A DNA stretch of 43,470 nt from an uncultured Mycobacterium sp. (GTDB lineage Bacteria > Actinomycetota > Actinomycetes > Mycobacteriales > Mycobacteriaceae): the NCBI GenBank assembly GCA_900078375.1, contig FLQS01000049.1, forward strand, positions 1 through 43,470, read 5' to 3'. Position numbers and translations under genes: made by a program. The notes under the pieces were generated by a model. It ran no database searches. It was not told the DNA's origin and worked only from the letters and a program-made list of their open reading frames with translations. Shown piece by piece: positions 22,931-31,986 of this stretch; the first letter of the stretch is position 1; each line of letters begins with the position of its first letter.

Positions 22931-23720
22931 CTATGCGCTCTGCTCGCCGAAGCACCGGGGCATCCACCATTATGCCCTCGAATTGGAAGACACCGCGTTC
23001 ATCAAGGGCCGCCTCAAGCACGTGTCGCGCCCAACCTACCTGTTCAGCGCTAGGAAGGTAGCCCTCCCTAATCACCGCGATCTGGCTAGGATGGATCGCC
23101 ACTTTGGCATCGAAACCGACAGCCACCGCGTCGTCGACCTCAGCCCGCAGGCCGTCCAGATTCTTGATGTCGAGGTACACCGAATCCAGTGCGAGCCGGC
23201 CGTATGCCTTGGCGGCCAGCAAGCTCTGAGACCGCACGTGCCGTGCTACTTCGCGGTAGGAACCATCGGGATAACGGTTCGCAGTACCGCCCAGAACGGC
23301 GAACAAATCCTCCGCACCCCACATGACCGCCAGTGCGTTGTCGGCCCGGGTGGAATCGACGACATTGAGCGCGCCCAACGGGGTTTCGATCAACACCACG
23401 ACATCCAGCGGCGCCAGGGCGGCGACCTGCTCACGAGATTCCGTCTTGGCCAGCATCACCGTGGTGTACGGCGTGCGGGCCAGCGCTTCGAGGTCGAGCG
23501 GATGATCCGGCGTGGTCGACGGATTGACCCGCACGACCGTGCGGCCGGGGTCGAGCTGCGTTGCCACCAAGGCTTCTCGGGCAGCCACCCGGTCCTTGGC
23601 CGCCACCCCGTCCTCGAGGTCGAGGATCACGACATCGGCTGTCGCAGCGGCCTTCTCGAACCGCTCGGGCCGATCGGCGGGGCAGAACAGCCAGGCAGGT
23701 CCTGGATTGTCGAGTGCCAT
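22902..23720 (-). CDS. citE: HpcH/HpaI-CitE family lyase (beta-hydroxyacyl-CoA lyase)
   Basis: The 272-residue TIM-barrel protein shows the CitE-like signatures WLFCPADRPERFEKA, VVILDLEDGVA (metal and acyl-CoA site), VVVLIETPLGALNV and a MWGAEDL stretch. The homologue in the same position in M. tuberculosis, Rv2498c, has been characterised as a beta-hydroxyacyl-CoA lyase. It cleaves (R)-HMG-CoA in leucine breakdown and citramalyl-CoA in itaconate breakdown, so that role is likely here. ATG 23720 overlaps the stop of the hydratase gene. It is not part of a citrate lyase complex, since citD and citF are absent. Confidence 0.9.
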   Translation of the reverse strand: MALDNPGPAWLFCPADRPERFEKAAATADVVILDLEDGVAAKDRVAAREALVATQLDPGRTVVRVNPSTTPDHPLDLEALARTPYTTVMLAKTESREQVAALAPLDVVVLIETPLGALNVVDSTRADNALAVMWGAEDLFAVLGGTANRYPDGSYREVARHVRSQSLLAAKAYGRLALDSVYLDIKNLDGLRAEVDDAVAVGFDAKVAIHPSQIAVIREGYLPSAEQVGWARHVLEAALDERGVFQFEGIMVDAPVLRRAERIVQLAPDPGR

Positions 23721-24208
23721 CAGGCGGGCTTCTTTCGCACCATGGTCTTACGGCTGGCGGTCGCGACGACGTCACCGTGCTGGTTGCGGGCGGTGTGCGC
23801 GAACGTGACGATACCTTCACCGGGCCGGCTCTTGGACTCGCGCTTGTCGGTGACGATGGTCTCGGCGTACATCGTGTCGCCATGGAAAAGCGGCTTGGGG
23901 AAGGCGATGTCGGAGAAACCGAGATTGCCGACGATGGTGCCCTGCGTCAGCTGCGTCACCGACAGGCCCACCAGGGTGGACAGGGTGAACATGGAGTTCA
24001 CCAGCCGCTGGTTGAACGGCGGCAGCGCGTCGGAGAACGCCGCATCCAGATGCAGTGCCTGGGTGTTCATCGTCAAGGTGGTGAAGAAGACGTTGTCGGC
24101 CTCGGTGATGGTGCGGCCGGGGGCGTGCACATAGCGCACCCCGATCTCGAATTCCTCGAACCACAAGCCGCGCTGGACGACGACCTTCTCCTCAGAGGAC
24201 TCGCTCAC
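23720..24208 (-). CDS. MaoC-like hydratase of the leucine operon
   Basis: The 162-residue hotdog-fold protein has the R-hydratase pattern: FEEFEIGVRYVHAPGRTIT, EADNVFFTTLTMN, and FPKPLFHGDTMYAETIV. The homologue Rv2499c hydrates methylglutaconyl-CoA or itaconyl-CoA to the (R)-hydroxyacyl-CoA, which the adjacent lyase then cleaves. Hydratase and lyase overlap by one base, as expected for consecutive steps. The sequence has the Asp near residue 38 (TEADN) and His57 (ALHLD) typical of MaoC active sites. It replaces the crotonase-type hydratase used in other leucine pathways. Confidence 0.88.
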   Translation of the reverse strand: MSESSEEKVVVQRGLWFEEFEIGVRYVHAPGRTITEADNVFFTTLTMNTQALHLDAAFSDALPPFNQRLVNSMFTLSTLVGLSVTQLTQGTIVGNLGFSDIAFPKPLFHGDTMYAETIVTDKRESKSRPGEGIVTFAHTARNQHGDVVATASRKTMVRKKPA

Positions 24209-25369
24209 CTACAGTCCCATCTGCCGGGCGATGATCATCAGCTGCACTTCGGTTGTCCCTTCCCCGATCTCGAGGATCTTGCTGTCCCGGTAGTGCCGGG
24301 CCACCGGGTACTCGTTCATGAAACCGTAGCCGCCGTGGATTTGGGTGGCGTCCCGGGCATTGTCCATGGCGGCTTCGCTGGCGATCATCTTGGCGATCGC
24401 CGCCTCCTTCTTGAACGGCTTACCGGCCAGCATCAGTGCCGCTGCGTCGTAATAGGCGGTGCGCGCCACGTGGGCGCGGGCCTCCATGCGGGCGATCTTG
24501 AACTCGATCGCCTGGAACTTCCCGATCGGCTGACCGAAGGCGGCCCGCTCGGCGGCGTACTTCACGCTTTCGTCGACACAGCCCTGCGCCGCACCCGTCG
24601 ACAGCGCGGCGATCGCGATTCGGCCCTCGTCGAGGATCCGCAGGAAGTTGGCGTAACCACGGCCGCGCTCGCCCAGGAGGTTCTGCTCCGGCACTCGCAC
24701 GTCGGAGAAGGTCAGCGGGTGGGTGTCGGAGGCGTTCCAGCCGACCTTGTTGTAGGCGGGCTCGGCCGTGAAGCCGGCGGTCGGCACCGCCACCAGGATC
24801 GAGGAGATCTCCCGGTGGTCACCGGAGCCGCCGGTCACCGCGGTGACGGTGACCAGCTTGGTGATGTCGGTGCCGGAGTTCGTGATGAATTGCTTGGAGC
24901 CATTGATAACCCAGTGCCCATCGTCCAGGCGCGCGGTGGTCTTGGTGGCTCCCGCATCGGTGCCACCGCCGGCCTCGGTGAGCCCGAACGCCCCGAGGGC
25001 CTGCCCGCTGGCCAGCTGCGGCAGCCATTCCTGCTTCTGCGCCTCGTTGCCGAACCGGTAGACCGGCATCGCACCGAGCGATACCCCGGCCTCCAGCGTG
25101 ATCGCCACGCTCTGGTCGACCTTGCCGAGCTCCTCCAGCGCCAGGCACAGCGCGAAGTAGTCGCCGCCCATGCCGCCGTATTCCTCCGGGAACGGCAGAC
25201 CGAACAGGCCCATCTCGGCCATCCCCGCGACGACCTCGTAGGGAAACGAGTGCTGCGCATCGTGTTCGGCGGCCACCGGGGCAACGACGGCGCGCGCGAA
25301 ATCGCGGACCGTCTTGGCGAGCTGCTCGTATTCGTCGGGAAGTGTTCCCGTGGACAAGAAATCGGTCAT
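24209..25369 (-). CDS. fadE19: Acyl-CoA dehydrogenase, probable isovaleryl-CoA dehydrogenase
   Basis: The 386-residue flavoenzyme starts at ATG 25369 (MTDFLSTGTLPDEY). The FAD and substrate-binding middle domain is clear (GAFGLTEAGGGTDAGATKTTA, then WVINGSKQFITNSG), as is the C-terminal helical domain (ARDATQIHGGYGFMNEYPV, DSKILEIGEGTTEVQ). The position between the carboxylase and the hydratase-lyase pair points to oxidation of isovaleryl-CoA to 3-methylcrotonyl-CoA. One base separates it from the hydratase gene. Homologue of Rv2500c. A frame extension to 25393 adds eight residues overlapping accA1 and was not used. Confidence 0.93.
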   Translation of the reverse strand: MTDFLSTGTLPDEYEQLAKTVRDFARAVVAPVAAEHDAQHSFPYEVVAGMAEMGLFGLPFPEEYGGMGGDYFALCLALEELGKVDQSVAITLEAGVSLGAMPVYRFGNEAQKQEWLPQLASGQALGAFGLTEAGGGTDAGATKTTARLDDGHWVINGSKQFITNSGTDITKLVTVTAVTGGSGDHREISSILVAVPTAGFTAEPAYNKVGWNASDTHPLTFSDVRVPEQNLLGERGRGYANFLRILDEGRIAIAALSTGAAQGCVDESVKYAAERAAFGQPIGKFQAIEFKIARMEARAHVARTAYYDAAALMLAGKPFKKEAAIAKMIASEAAMDNARDATQIHGGYGFMNEYPVARHYRDSKILEIGEGTTEVQLMIIARQMGL

Positions 25370-25382
25370 TTTAACGCCTTCT

Positions 25383-27359
25383 CTACATCTCACTTTTCGC
25401 GGTGGCTGTGACCTTGGCCAGCAGCTGTCCCACCTTGACCTGATCGCCGACGGCGACGTGTAGTTCGACCACCCCGTCGACTGGCGCCGTCAGCGAATGC
25501 TCCATCTTCATTGCCTCGACGGCGACCACCACGGTGCCCGCAGTGACCTCGTCACCGTTGGAAACACCGACTGCCACAACCGATCCAGGCATCGGGCTGA
25601 CGAGTTCCGCGTCGCCACCGACCTCGTCATCGGGGCGCACGGGCGCTTCACGCACCTCGTCCAGCACCACTGTCCGGCCGGCACCGGCCAGCCAGATCTG
25701 GTGGCCGTCGGCGGCCACCGTGTAGGTGCCGCGGATGCCGTCGACGGTGACGGCGAGCTCATCGCCGGCCAACTGGGCTGACAGCGAATGGTTTTCACCG
25801 TCCTCGATGCGGGCGACCGCGTCGCCCGGCGTTCCGGTGATGTGGACGTGTTCGGTGCGCTCACCGTTACGCAGCCGGATGGTCGTCGGCGCGGGCGCGC
25901 CGATTCGCCAGCCCGACGGCACATCCCACAGGTCAGCCGACCCGGTCGGCCAGCGCTGTAGCCAGCGGTAGGCCGCCGCGGCCATGAACGCCTGGTCGCC
26001 CGCCGGCTCACCGGTGAACACGGTGCGATCGATCAGGCCGGTGTCGAGGCGGCCCGCCGCCACATCCTCGTCGGCCAGCAGGAAACGCAGGAACTCGATA
26101 TTGGTGCCGACGCCCAGCACCGCGGTCTGCGAGAGCGCACGATCGAGCGTGCGCAATGCAGCGGCGCGGTCCTCACCGTACGCAATCACCTTCGACAGCA
26201 TCGGGTCGTAGTCGCTGCCGACCGTCATCCCTTGCAACAGGCCGGAATCCACGCGAATACCTTCGCCGGACGGCTCCAACAGTCCCATTACCGGACCGCC
26301 GGTCGGCAGGAAGCCCGCGGCGGGATCCTCGGCGTACACCCGGGCTTCGATCGCGTGCCCGTCCATCGCGATGTCGTCCTGAGTGAGGGGTAGCTTCTCC
26401 CCCGCCGCGATGCGCACCTGCCACTCGACGAGATCGTGCCCGGTGACCAACTCGGTGACCGGGTGCTCGACCTGCAGCCGGGTGTTCATCTCCATGAAGA
26501 AGAACTCGTCGGGTCGGTCGGCGGAGACGATGAATTCGACGGTGCCCGCGCCGATGTAGTCGACACTGCGGGCGGTGTCACAGGCGGCCGCACCGATTCG
26601 TGCGCGGGTGTCGTGATCCAGCAGCGGGGACGGCGCTTCCTCGATGACCTTCTGATGGCGGCGCTGCAGGCTGCACTCCCGCTCGCCGAAATGCAGGACC
26701 GTTCCGAAACCGTCGGCGAGCACCTGGACTTCGATGTGCCTGGGCCGCAGGACGAACCGCTCGAGGAACAGGGTGTCGTCGCCGAAGGCCGCACCAGATT
26801 CCCGCCGCGCCGCGGCCAGTGCGGCGGGCAGTTCGGCGGCGTCGTCGACGCGCCGCATACCCTTACCGCCGCCGCCCGCAGACGGCTTGACCAGGATCGG
26901 GAAACCGATATCGCCGGCGGCCTCGATGAGGTCGGCGTCGGTCAGGCCGGGCCGGGCGATACCCGGTACCACCGGAACCCCGAACGCCGACACCGCGGCC
27001 TTGGCGGCGATCTTGTCGCCCATCGTGCGGATCGCGCCGGACGGCGGCCCGATGAATGCCACTCCTGCGCGTTCCAGCGCCGCGGCGAAATCGGAGTTCT
27101 CCGAAAGGAACCCGTAACCGGGATGGACGGCCTGTGCGCCGGCGCGCAGCGCCGCGTTCACGACGGCGTCGATGTCGAGGTAGCTCTGCCGGGCCGGCGG
27201 GGGCCCGATGCGTACCGCGACGTCAGCCTCGGTGACGTGGCGGGCTTGGGCGTCCGCGTCGCTGTAGACGGCGACCGAGCGGATGCCCATTGCTTTGAGC
27301 GTCCGGATGACGCGTACCGCGATCTCTCCGCGGTTGGCGACTAGGACAGTTGTAAACAT
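25383..27359 (-). CDS. accA1: Biotin carboxylase/biotin carrier alpha subunit (3-methylcrotonyl-CoA carboxylase)
   Basis: From ATG 27359 (MFTTVLVANRGEIAVRVI) the protein has 658 residues. The order is biotin carboxylase N-domain, ATP-grasp domain (KPSAGGGGKGMRRVDD, EVQVLADGFG, EMNTRLQVEHPVTE), C-domain, a linker, and a biotin carrier domain with the biotinylated Lys at about 618 in VEAMKMEHS. It carboxylates biotin for the AccD1 subunit, giving methylglutaconyl-CoA from methylcrotonyl-CoA. Two bases separate it from accD1. Homologue of Rv2501c. The open frame extends 39 codons upstream into accD1, but homology places the start here. Confidence 0.95.
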   Translation of the reverse strand: MFTTVLVANRGEIAVRVIRTLKAMGIRSVAVYSDADAQARHVTEADVAVRIGPPPARQSYLDIDAVVNAALRAGAQAVHPGYGFLSENSDFAAALERAGVAFIGPPSGAIRTMGDKIAAKAAVSAFGVPVVPGIARPGLTDADLIEAAGDIGFPILVKPSAGGGGKGMRRVDDAAELPAALAAARRESGAAFGDDTLFLERFVLRPRHIEVQVLADGFGTVLHFGERECSLQRRHQKVIEEAPSPLLDHDTRARIGAAACDTARSVDYIGAGTVEFIVSADRPDEFFFMEMNTRLQVEHPVTELVTGHDLVEWQVRIAAGEKLPLTQDDIAMDGHAIEARVYAEDPAAGFLPTGGPVMGLLEPSGEGIRVDSGLLQGMTVGSDYDPMLSKVIAYGEDRAAALRTLDRALSQTAVLGVGTNIEFLRFLLADEDVAAGRLDTGLIDRTVFTGEPAGDQAFMAAAAYRWLQRWPTGSADLWDVPSGWRIGAPAPTTIRLRNGERTEHVHITGTPGDAVARIEDGENHSLSAQLAGDELAVTVDGIRGTYTVAADGHQIWLAGAGRTVVLDEVREAPVRPDDEVGGDAELVSPMPGSVVAVGVSNGDEVTAGTVVVAVEAMKMEHSLTAPVDGVVELHVAVGDQVKVGQLLAKVTATAKSEM

Positions 27360-27361
27360 CG

Positions 27362-28912
27362 TCACATCCTGAAGACGCCGTAGGATACGGACTCGACGGG
27401 CGCGTTGGCGGTCACCGAGAGTGCCAGCCCCAGAACAGTTCTGGTGTCGGCAGGATCGATGACGCCGTCGTCCCACAGCCGTGCGGTCGAGTAGTACGGA
27501 TTGCCCTGATCTTCGTATTGGGCGCGGATCGGCGCCTTGAAGGCCTCTTCCTCCTCGGGCGTCATCTCCCCACGCACGGTGGCCAGCACCGAGGCCGCCT
27601 GCTCACCGCCCATCACCGAGATCCTGGCGTTGGGCCACATCCACAGGAACCGTGGCGAATAGGCCCGCCCGCACATCGAGTAGTTGCCGGCGCCGTACGA
27701 GCCGCCGATCACGACGGTCAGCTTGGGCACCCGGGCGCAGGCCACCGCCGTCACCATCTTGGCGCCGTGCTTGGCGATGCCACTGGCCTCGTAGTCGCGG
27801 CCGACCATGAAGCCGGTGATGTTCTGCAGGAACAGCAGCGGCACCATACGCTTGTCGCACAGTTCGATGAAATGCGCTCCCTTGAGCGCGGATTCACCGA
27901 ACAGCACGCCGTTGTTGGCGACGATGCCGACCGGGTGGCCGTGGATGTGGGCGAATCCGGTCACCAGCGTGGTGCCGTATTCGGCTTTGAATTCGCTGAA
28001 TTCGCTACCGTCGACGATGCGGGTGATCACCTCGTGCACGTCATAGGGCACCCGGGCGTCGACCGGGACGACGTCGTAGAGCTCGTGCTGATCGGCGATC
28101 GCCTCACCGCCTGGGCGGACATCCCACGGTCGCGGTTCGCGCGGACCGAGCGTGGCGACGATGCGGCGGACGATGCGCAGCGCGTCGCGGTCGTCATGGG
28201 CCAGGTGGTCGGTGACGCCGGAGGTCTTGGAATGCAGGTCGCCGCCGCCGAGCTCCTCGGCGGTCACCACCTCGCCGGTGGCGGCCTTCACCAGCGGCGG
28301 GCCGCCCAGGAAGATGGTGCCCTGGTTGCGCACGATGATGGCCTCGTCGCTCATCGCCGGAACGTAGGCGCCACCGGCGGTGCAGGAACCCAGCACCGCA
28401 GCGATCTGCGGGATACCGGCCGCACTCATGGTGGCCTGGTTGTAGAAGATGCGGCCGAAGTGGTCCCGGTCGGGGAACACCTCGTCCTGGCGGGGCAGGA
28501 ACGCACCGCCGGAGTCGACGAGGTACAGGCAGGGCAGCCGGTTCTCCCGTGCAATCTCCTGGGCGCGCAGATGCTTTTTGACCGTCACCGGGTAGTAGGT
28601 GCCGCCTTTGACCGTCGCGTCGTTGGCGACGATCATGCACTCTCGCCCGGACACCCGGCCGATGCCGGTGATGATCCCGGCGGCCGGACATTCGTCGTCG
28701 TACATACCGTCGGCAGCCAGCGGGGCAACCTCCAGCAGCGCACTGCCGGGGTCCAGCAGTCCGTCCACCCGGTCGCGCGGCAGCAGCTTTCCGCGCGCGA
28801 CGTGTCGCTCCCGCGCACGTTCCGGCCCGCCGAGCGCTGCGGTGGCCAGCTTGCCGCGCAGCTGCTCGACAAGCTGCAGATGCGCCTCACGGTTGGCGGC
28901 CGCTGATGTCAT
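27362..28912 (-). CDS. accD1: Carboxyltransferase beta subunit (3-methylcrotonyl-CoA carboxylase)
   Basis: The 516-residue protein has the two crotonase-like carboxyltransferase domains. Signatures include LPCLYLVDSGGAFLPRQ, a Gly-rich AVLGSCTAGGAYVPAMSDEA oxyanion region, LFLQNITGFMVGRDYE and VIGGSYGAGNYSMCGRAY in the second half. It transfers CO2 from biotin on AccA1 to 3-methylcrotonyl-CoA. It is the first gene of the eight-gene leucine operon, preceded by two operator-like palindromes (28935-28975) shared with the divergent bkaR. Compared with the M. tuberculosis order, the scoA-scoB pair that should lie upstream is missing. Homologue of Rv2502c. Confidence 0.95.
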   Translation of the reverse strand: MTSAAANREAHLQLVEQLRGKLATAALGGPERARERHVARGKLLPRDRVDGLLDPGSALLEVAPLAADGMYDDECPAAGIITGIGRVSGRECMIVANDATVKGGTYYPVTVKKHLRAQEIARENRLPCLYLVDSGGAFLPRQDEVFPDRDHFGRIFYNQATMSAAGIPQIAAVLGSCTAGGAYVPAMSDEAIIVRNQGTIFLGGPPLVKAATGEVVTAEELGGGDLHSKTSGVTDHLAHDDRDALRIVRRIVATLGPREPRPWDVRPGGEAIADQHELYDVVPVDARVPYDVHEVITRIVDGSEFSEFKAEYGTTLVTGFAHIHGHPVGIVANNGVLFGESALKGAHFIELCDKRMVPLLFLQNITGFMVGRDYEASGIAKHGAKMVTAVACARVPKLTVVIGGSYGAGNYSMCGRAYSPRFLWMWPNARISVMGGEQAASVLATVRGEMTPEEEEAFKAPIRAQYEDQGNPYYSTARLWDDGVIDPADTRTVLGLALSVTANAPVESVSYGVFRM

Positions 28913-28934
28913 CGTCGATGTCCCGTCGAATTGA

Positions 28935-28975
28935 GTTAATGACGACTAACTCGTGTAAGGTTAGTGAAGATTAAC
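28935..28975. promoter_or_regulatory. Paired TetR-type operators between accD1 and bkaR
   Basis: GTTAATGACGACTAAC (28935-28950) and GTTAGTGAAGATTAAC (28960-28975) are two 16-base sites with centres 25 bases apart. Each has the palindromic ends GTTA and TAAC, and the first read in reverse complement matches the second at both ends. The second covers the bkaR GTG, so repressor binding would block both divergent promoters. The sites fit autoregulation by BkaR. Confidence 0.7.
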
Positions 28976-29635
28976 CGAAACGTCCAGACGTCTTGTCGGA
29001 GGGCCCCCATCGACACTCCCACCCGCCGCAGCAGGCAGAAGTCGGATCGCCGATCTGCCCTGCTGGCGGCCGCGGAGCGACTGATGGCGGATAAGGGTTT
29101 CCAGACCGTCCGGCTCGAGGACATCGGTGCCGCGGCCGGGGTCAGCGGCCCGGCAATCTACCGGCATTTCCCCAACAAGGAAGCGCTCCTGGTCGAACTT
29201 CTGGTCGGCATCAGTACCCGACTACTGGCCGGCGCCCGCGCCGTCGTCACCGAGGCTGATGAGCCGGCCGCGGCGCTGACCGGTTTGATCGAATTTCACC
29301 TCGACTTCGCCCTGGGCGAGTCGGATCTCATCCGGATCCAGGACCGCGACCTCGCACACCTGCCGCTCTCCGCACAGCGTCAGGTCCGGCGCGCACAGCG
29401 CAGCTACGTCGAGATCTGGGTGGACGTGCAACGCCAGGTGCATCCCGACCTCGATGAGGCCGATGCCCGGCTGATGGCGCATGCCGTGTTCGGTCTGCTC
29501 AACTCGACCCCACACAGCATGAAGCCCCTGGCGACCAGGACGGCCGACCAGGGGCGTTCACGCGATGTCCTACGGGCTATGACGATGGCGGCGTTGTCGT
29601 CGGCCAACCATCACGCCCGCGGTGGCGTCGGCTAA
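28964..29635 (+). CDS. bkaR: TetR-family repressor of the leucine operon
   Basis: The 223-residue regulator has a TetR helix-turn-helix (SALLAAAERLMADKGFQTVRL, then AAAGVSGPAIYRHFPNKEALL) and an all-helical ligand domain. In M. tuberculosis and M. smegmatis the gene in this position (Rv2506) encodes BkaR, a repressor of the branched-chain keto-acid operon. GTG 28964 is the only plausible start in frame before the DNA-binding helix. It lies inside the second operator, which suggests a leaderless, autorepressed transcript. Its TAA overlaps the stop of a small convergent gene. The inducer is probably a leucine-derived acyl-CoA or acid, by inference. Confidence 0.9.
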   Translation: MKINRNVQTSCRRAPIDTPTRRSRQKSDRRSALLAAAERLMADKGFQTVRLEDIGAAAGVSGPAIYRHFPNKEALLVELLVGISTRLLAGARAVVTEADEPAAALTGLIEFHLDFALGESDLIRIQDRDLAHLPLSAQRQVRRAQRSYVEIWVDVQRQVHPDLDEADARLMAHAVFGLLNSTPHSMKPLATRTADQGRSRDVLRAMTMAALSSANHHARGGVG

Positions 29636-29787
29636 TACCAGTTTCGCCTGCCGCCGACCGGGCGTCCGACACTGCCCAGCAACCACAGAACCGCGCCGAC
29701 CACGAGCAGCACAACCCCGATGGTCCACAGGATCTGAATATTCAGAACGAACCCAAGGATGAGCAGGATTGCTCCGAGAACGATCAT
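29632..29787 (-). CDS. Small hydrophobic membrane protein (51 residues)
   Basis: ATG 29787 opens a 51-codon frame. The product is nearly all hydrophobic, with two short membrane helices (IVLGAILLILGFVLNIQIL and TIGVVLLVVGAVLWLL) and a basic tail GRPVGGRRNWY. A ribosome-binding site, GGAGGAA, precedes the ATG. Very similar small two-helix proteins are common in mycobacteria and other actinobacteria, but no function is known. The stop overlaps that of bkaR (CTAA at 29632-29635). Confidence 0.75.
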   Translation of the reverse strand: MIVLGAILLILGFVLNIQILWTIGVVLLVVGAVLWLLGSVGRPVGGRRNWY

Positions 29788-29827
29788 TGCTTCCTCCAGT
29801 TACTCACTTGCTGAACACTTTTCACTG

Positions 29828-30037
29828 CTACTGGCTAGGTTGTGGCAGCCTGCAGTCGGTGACCTTGGGGTTGACTCCCCCATAGTTCAGGGGCCCCGCC
29901 ACCACGGTCAGGGCAATCGACCCCGCGGTGGCACAGTTGGTCTCGCTATTGGAGAAGTACCCGCGCTGCCAGGTCGCGAAGACTCCGATCAGCAGCCACA
30001 CGATCACAATCGCGCCTAAAATTCCGCGACCCCGCAT
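29828..30037 (-). CDS. Small single-helix membrane or exported protein (69 residues)
   Basis: ATG 30037 (MRGRGILGAIVIVWLLIGVF) gives one N-terminal hydrophobic helix followed by about 45 polar residues with two Cys (NCATAGS and TDCRLP), which could pair outside the membrane. The ribosome-binding site AGGAGGAAAACC is strong. It lies 40 bases upstream of the other small membrane gene and probably in the same transcript. Function unknown; related small proteins occur across mycobacteria. Confidence 0.72.
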   Translation of the reverse strand: MRGRGILGAIVIVWLLIGVFATWQRGYFSNSETNCATAGSIALTVVAGPLNYGGVNPKVTDCRLPQPSQ

Positions 30038-30099
30038 GGTTTTCCTCCTTGAACGTCCGCCGCACTTGGCGCACAAGGTTTTACCCGCCCGACAGTTTT

Positions 30100-31986
30100 C
30101 TAAACATCACGCCCGTCACAGGCTGCGGCCAGCCAATCAGCCACCGCCCGGGCCAGTGCGGCGTGGTTCTCACGCTTGACGATCTCGTGCCCGTCGTCAT
30201 CGAAGAGCAAATAGCGCACCGTGCGGCCGCGTGAACGCAATGCCTCGACTATCTGTTCGGATTCGCTGACCGGAACGTTGGTGTCGGTACCGCCGTGCAC
30301 CACCAACAGCGGGGCGACCAACGCATCCACCCGCTGCAGCGGCGACAGCGCGTCGAGAAGCTCGCGGTCCGCGATCGGGTGACCGTATTCGGGATAGGAG
30401 GCCGCCGCGATCCACGGCTCGGTGTTGCGGTAAAACGTGCCCAGATCACTCATCCCGCAGATACTGACGCCGGCCACGAACAGATCGGGGTGGAACGTCA
30501 GCGCCGCCATCGTTAGGTAGCCGCCGTAAGACCAACCCGCACAGGCGATCCGGCCCGGATCAGCCAGACCGCGCGCGGCGAGGTAGCGGGCACAGTCGGC
30601 TACGTCGTCGATGGCGGCGAACCGTTTGTCCTTGTCGTCGGCGTGGACGAATTCACGGCCCTGACCGCCCGACCCGCGCACGTTCGGGGTGAACACCGCG
30701 ATCCCCTCATCGAGCAACCCCGGGAAGATCTCGCTGTGCGAGGGACGGGCCTGACCCTCCGGGCCGCCGTGCAGGTAGATCATCGTGCCGACCTGCTCGA
30801 CGCCGTGCGGCGGGCAATAAAGCCAGCCGAACAGCGAACGACCATCGCGCGCAGTCACCGTATGCAATCTGGGACGTGCCGAGACCGGACCGACACTTTG
30901 TTTGCGGTCGATGCGTTCCCACTCCCGGGATCGGGGGTCGACGAGTTCGACGGTGCGGGGCAGGTCGGCGCCCTGCATGGTCACGGCAACCATCGATCCG
31001 CCCGCACTGATGGACAGTTCGCCGGCGACCAGGTTGGGCAACGCGATGGGTTCGGTGAGCGTGTTGTCCGCATATTCGAGGATCTGTAATTCACTGCAGC
31101 CGTTGATGTTCCACAACAGAGCGACCGTCGACAGGTCGTCGCTGACCACGAACTCGTCGAGGTCGTATCCCGGCCGCTCTGCGGCTACGTGATAGGCGAC
31201 CCCGTCGGGCGTGACGGTCACTTCAAGCAAACGGCTATGTGTCGCACCGTTATCGCTGCGGATCAGCGCGCGCACATAGCCGTCGGCGAAATCCGGGCCG
31301 TAGGTGTACGCCGGGTGATACAGCGTGGTGCCCTCGCCGTCCGGCCCCGACCGCAGCCGCCGAGGATGGTGATCGTCGAGAATCACGCCCATATCGGTGT
31401 TGGATCCGGGATCTGAAGGCAGTAGGGCGATTTCGGTCAGACCAGTCAGCATGATCAGCTCGCGATAGCCGCGGGGTCCGACCCGGATCAGTGCCGAACC
31501 GGCCCAGGCATCGACGAGGCGGCCGCCGGAGCGGCGATCCAAAACGGTGACGGTGCCATCGGCAGGATCGATCAGACAGGACTGGCCGACACCGTCCTCA
31601 CCGGTGAGGATCGCGCAGACCCGGGTGCCGTCCCAGGCGATCAACTCGGCGGTGCCCGCCATACCGTCCTCACCCATCCCGTCGATACGGCGGGCCATCC
31701 GGTCGTCGGGGTCGGTGGTGACCACCCAGATCTGGCTCCTGGTACTGCCCTCGGGGGCGATCTGGCAGGCCAGCCAGTATCCGTCTGCGGAGTGGATGAC
31801 ACTGGTCACCGGCCCCCGCACGGGCAGTTCGACGTCGCGCGACGAACTGGCCCGCCAGCCCCGCAGGAACCGTTGGACGGCACGTGGGTATCCACCGTCG
31901 TCGACGATGTGGGCGAACGCCGTCGCATCAGGCGACAGCGAAGCCCCATAGGTCGCGCGAACGTCCTGTTCCACCGCACCTCGCAT
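30100..31986 (-). CDS. S9-family peptidase (prolyl oligopeptidase/acylaminoacyl-peptidase type)
   Basis: The 628-residue protein has an N-terminal beta-propeller-like region (residues about 1-370, repeated WD-like strands such as HIVDDGGYPRAVQRF). A C-terminal alpha/beta-hydrolase domain carries the Ser nucleophile in CAGWSYGGYLTMAA, the Asp in VVHGGTDTNVPVSESE and the His in FDDDGHEIVKREN. It should cleave short peptides or remove acylated N-terminal residues. There is no signal peptide, so it is cytoplasmic. It stands alone, and is not part of the Rv2506-Rv2507 arrangement of M. tuberculosis as I recall it. Confidence 0.9.
   Translation of the reverse strand: MRGAVEQDVRATYGASLSPDATAFAHIVDDGGYPRAVQRFLRGWRASSSRDVELPVRGPVTSVIHSADGYWLACQIAPEGSTRSQIWVVTTDPDDRMARRIDGMGEDGMAGTAELIAWDGTRVCAILTGEDGVGQSCLIDPADGTVTVLDRRSGGRLVDAWAGSALIRVGPRGYRELIMLTGLTEIALLPSDPGSNTDMGVILDDHHPRRLRSGPDGEGTTLYHPAYTYGPDFADGYVRALIRSDNGATHSRLLEVTVTPDGVAYHVAAERPGYDLDEFVVSDDLSTVALLWNINGCSELQILEYADNTLTEPIALPNLVAGELSISAGGSMVAVTMQGADLPRTVELVDPRSREWERIDRKQSVGPVSARPRLHTVTARDGRSLFGWLYCPPHGVEQVGTMIYLHGGPEGQARPSHSEIFPGLLDEGIAVFTPNVRGSGGQGREFVHADDKDKRFAAIDDVADCARYLAARGLADPGRIACAGWSYGGYLTMAALTFHPDLFVAGVSICGMSDLGTFYRNTEPWIAAASYPEYGHPIADRELLDALSPLQRVDALVAPLLVVHGGTDTNVPVSESEQIVEALRSRGRTVRYLLFDDDGHEIVKRENHAALARAVADWLAAACDGRDV

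Noticed and set aside
27518..28906. 462-codon + strand frame opposite accD1
   Set aside because: Antisense of a highly conserved carboxyltransferase; no independent motifs.
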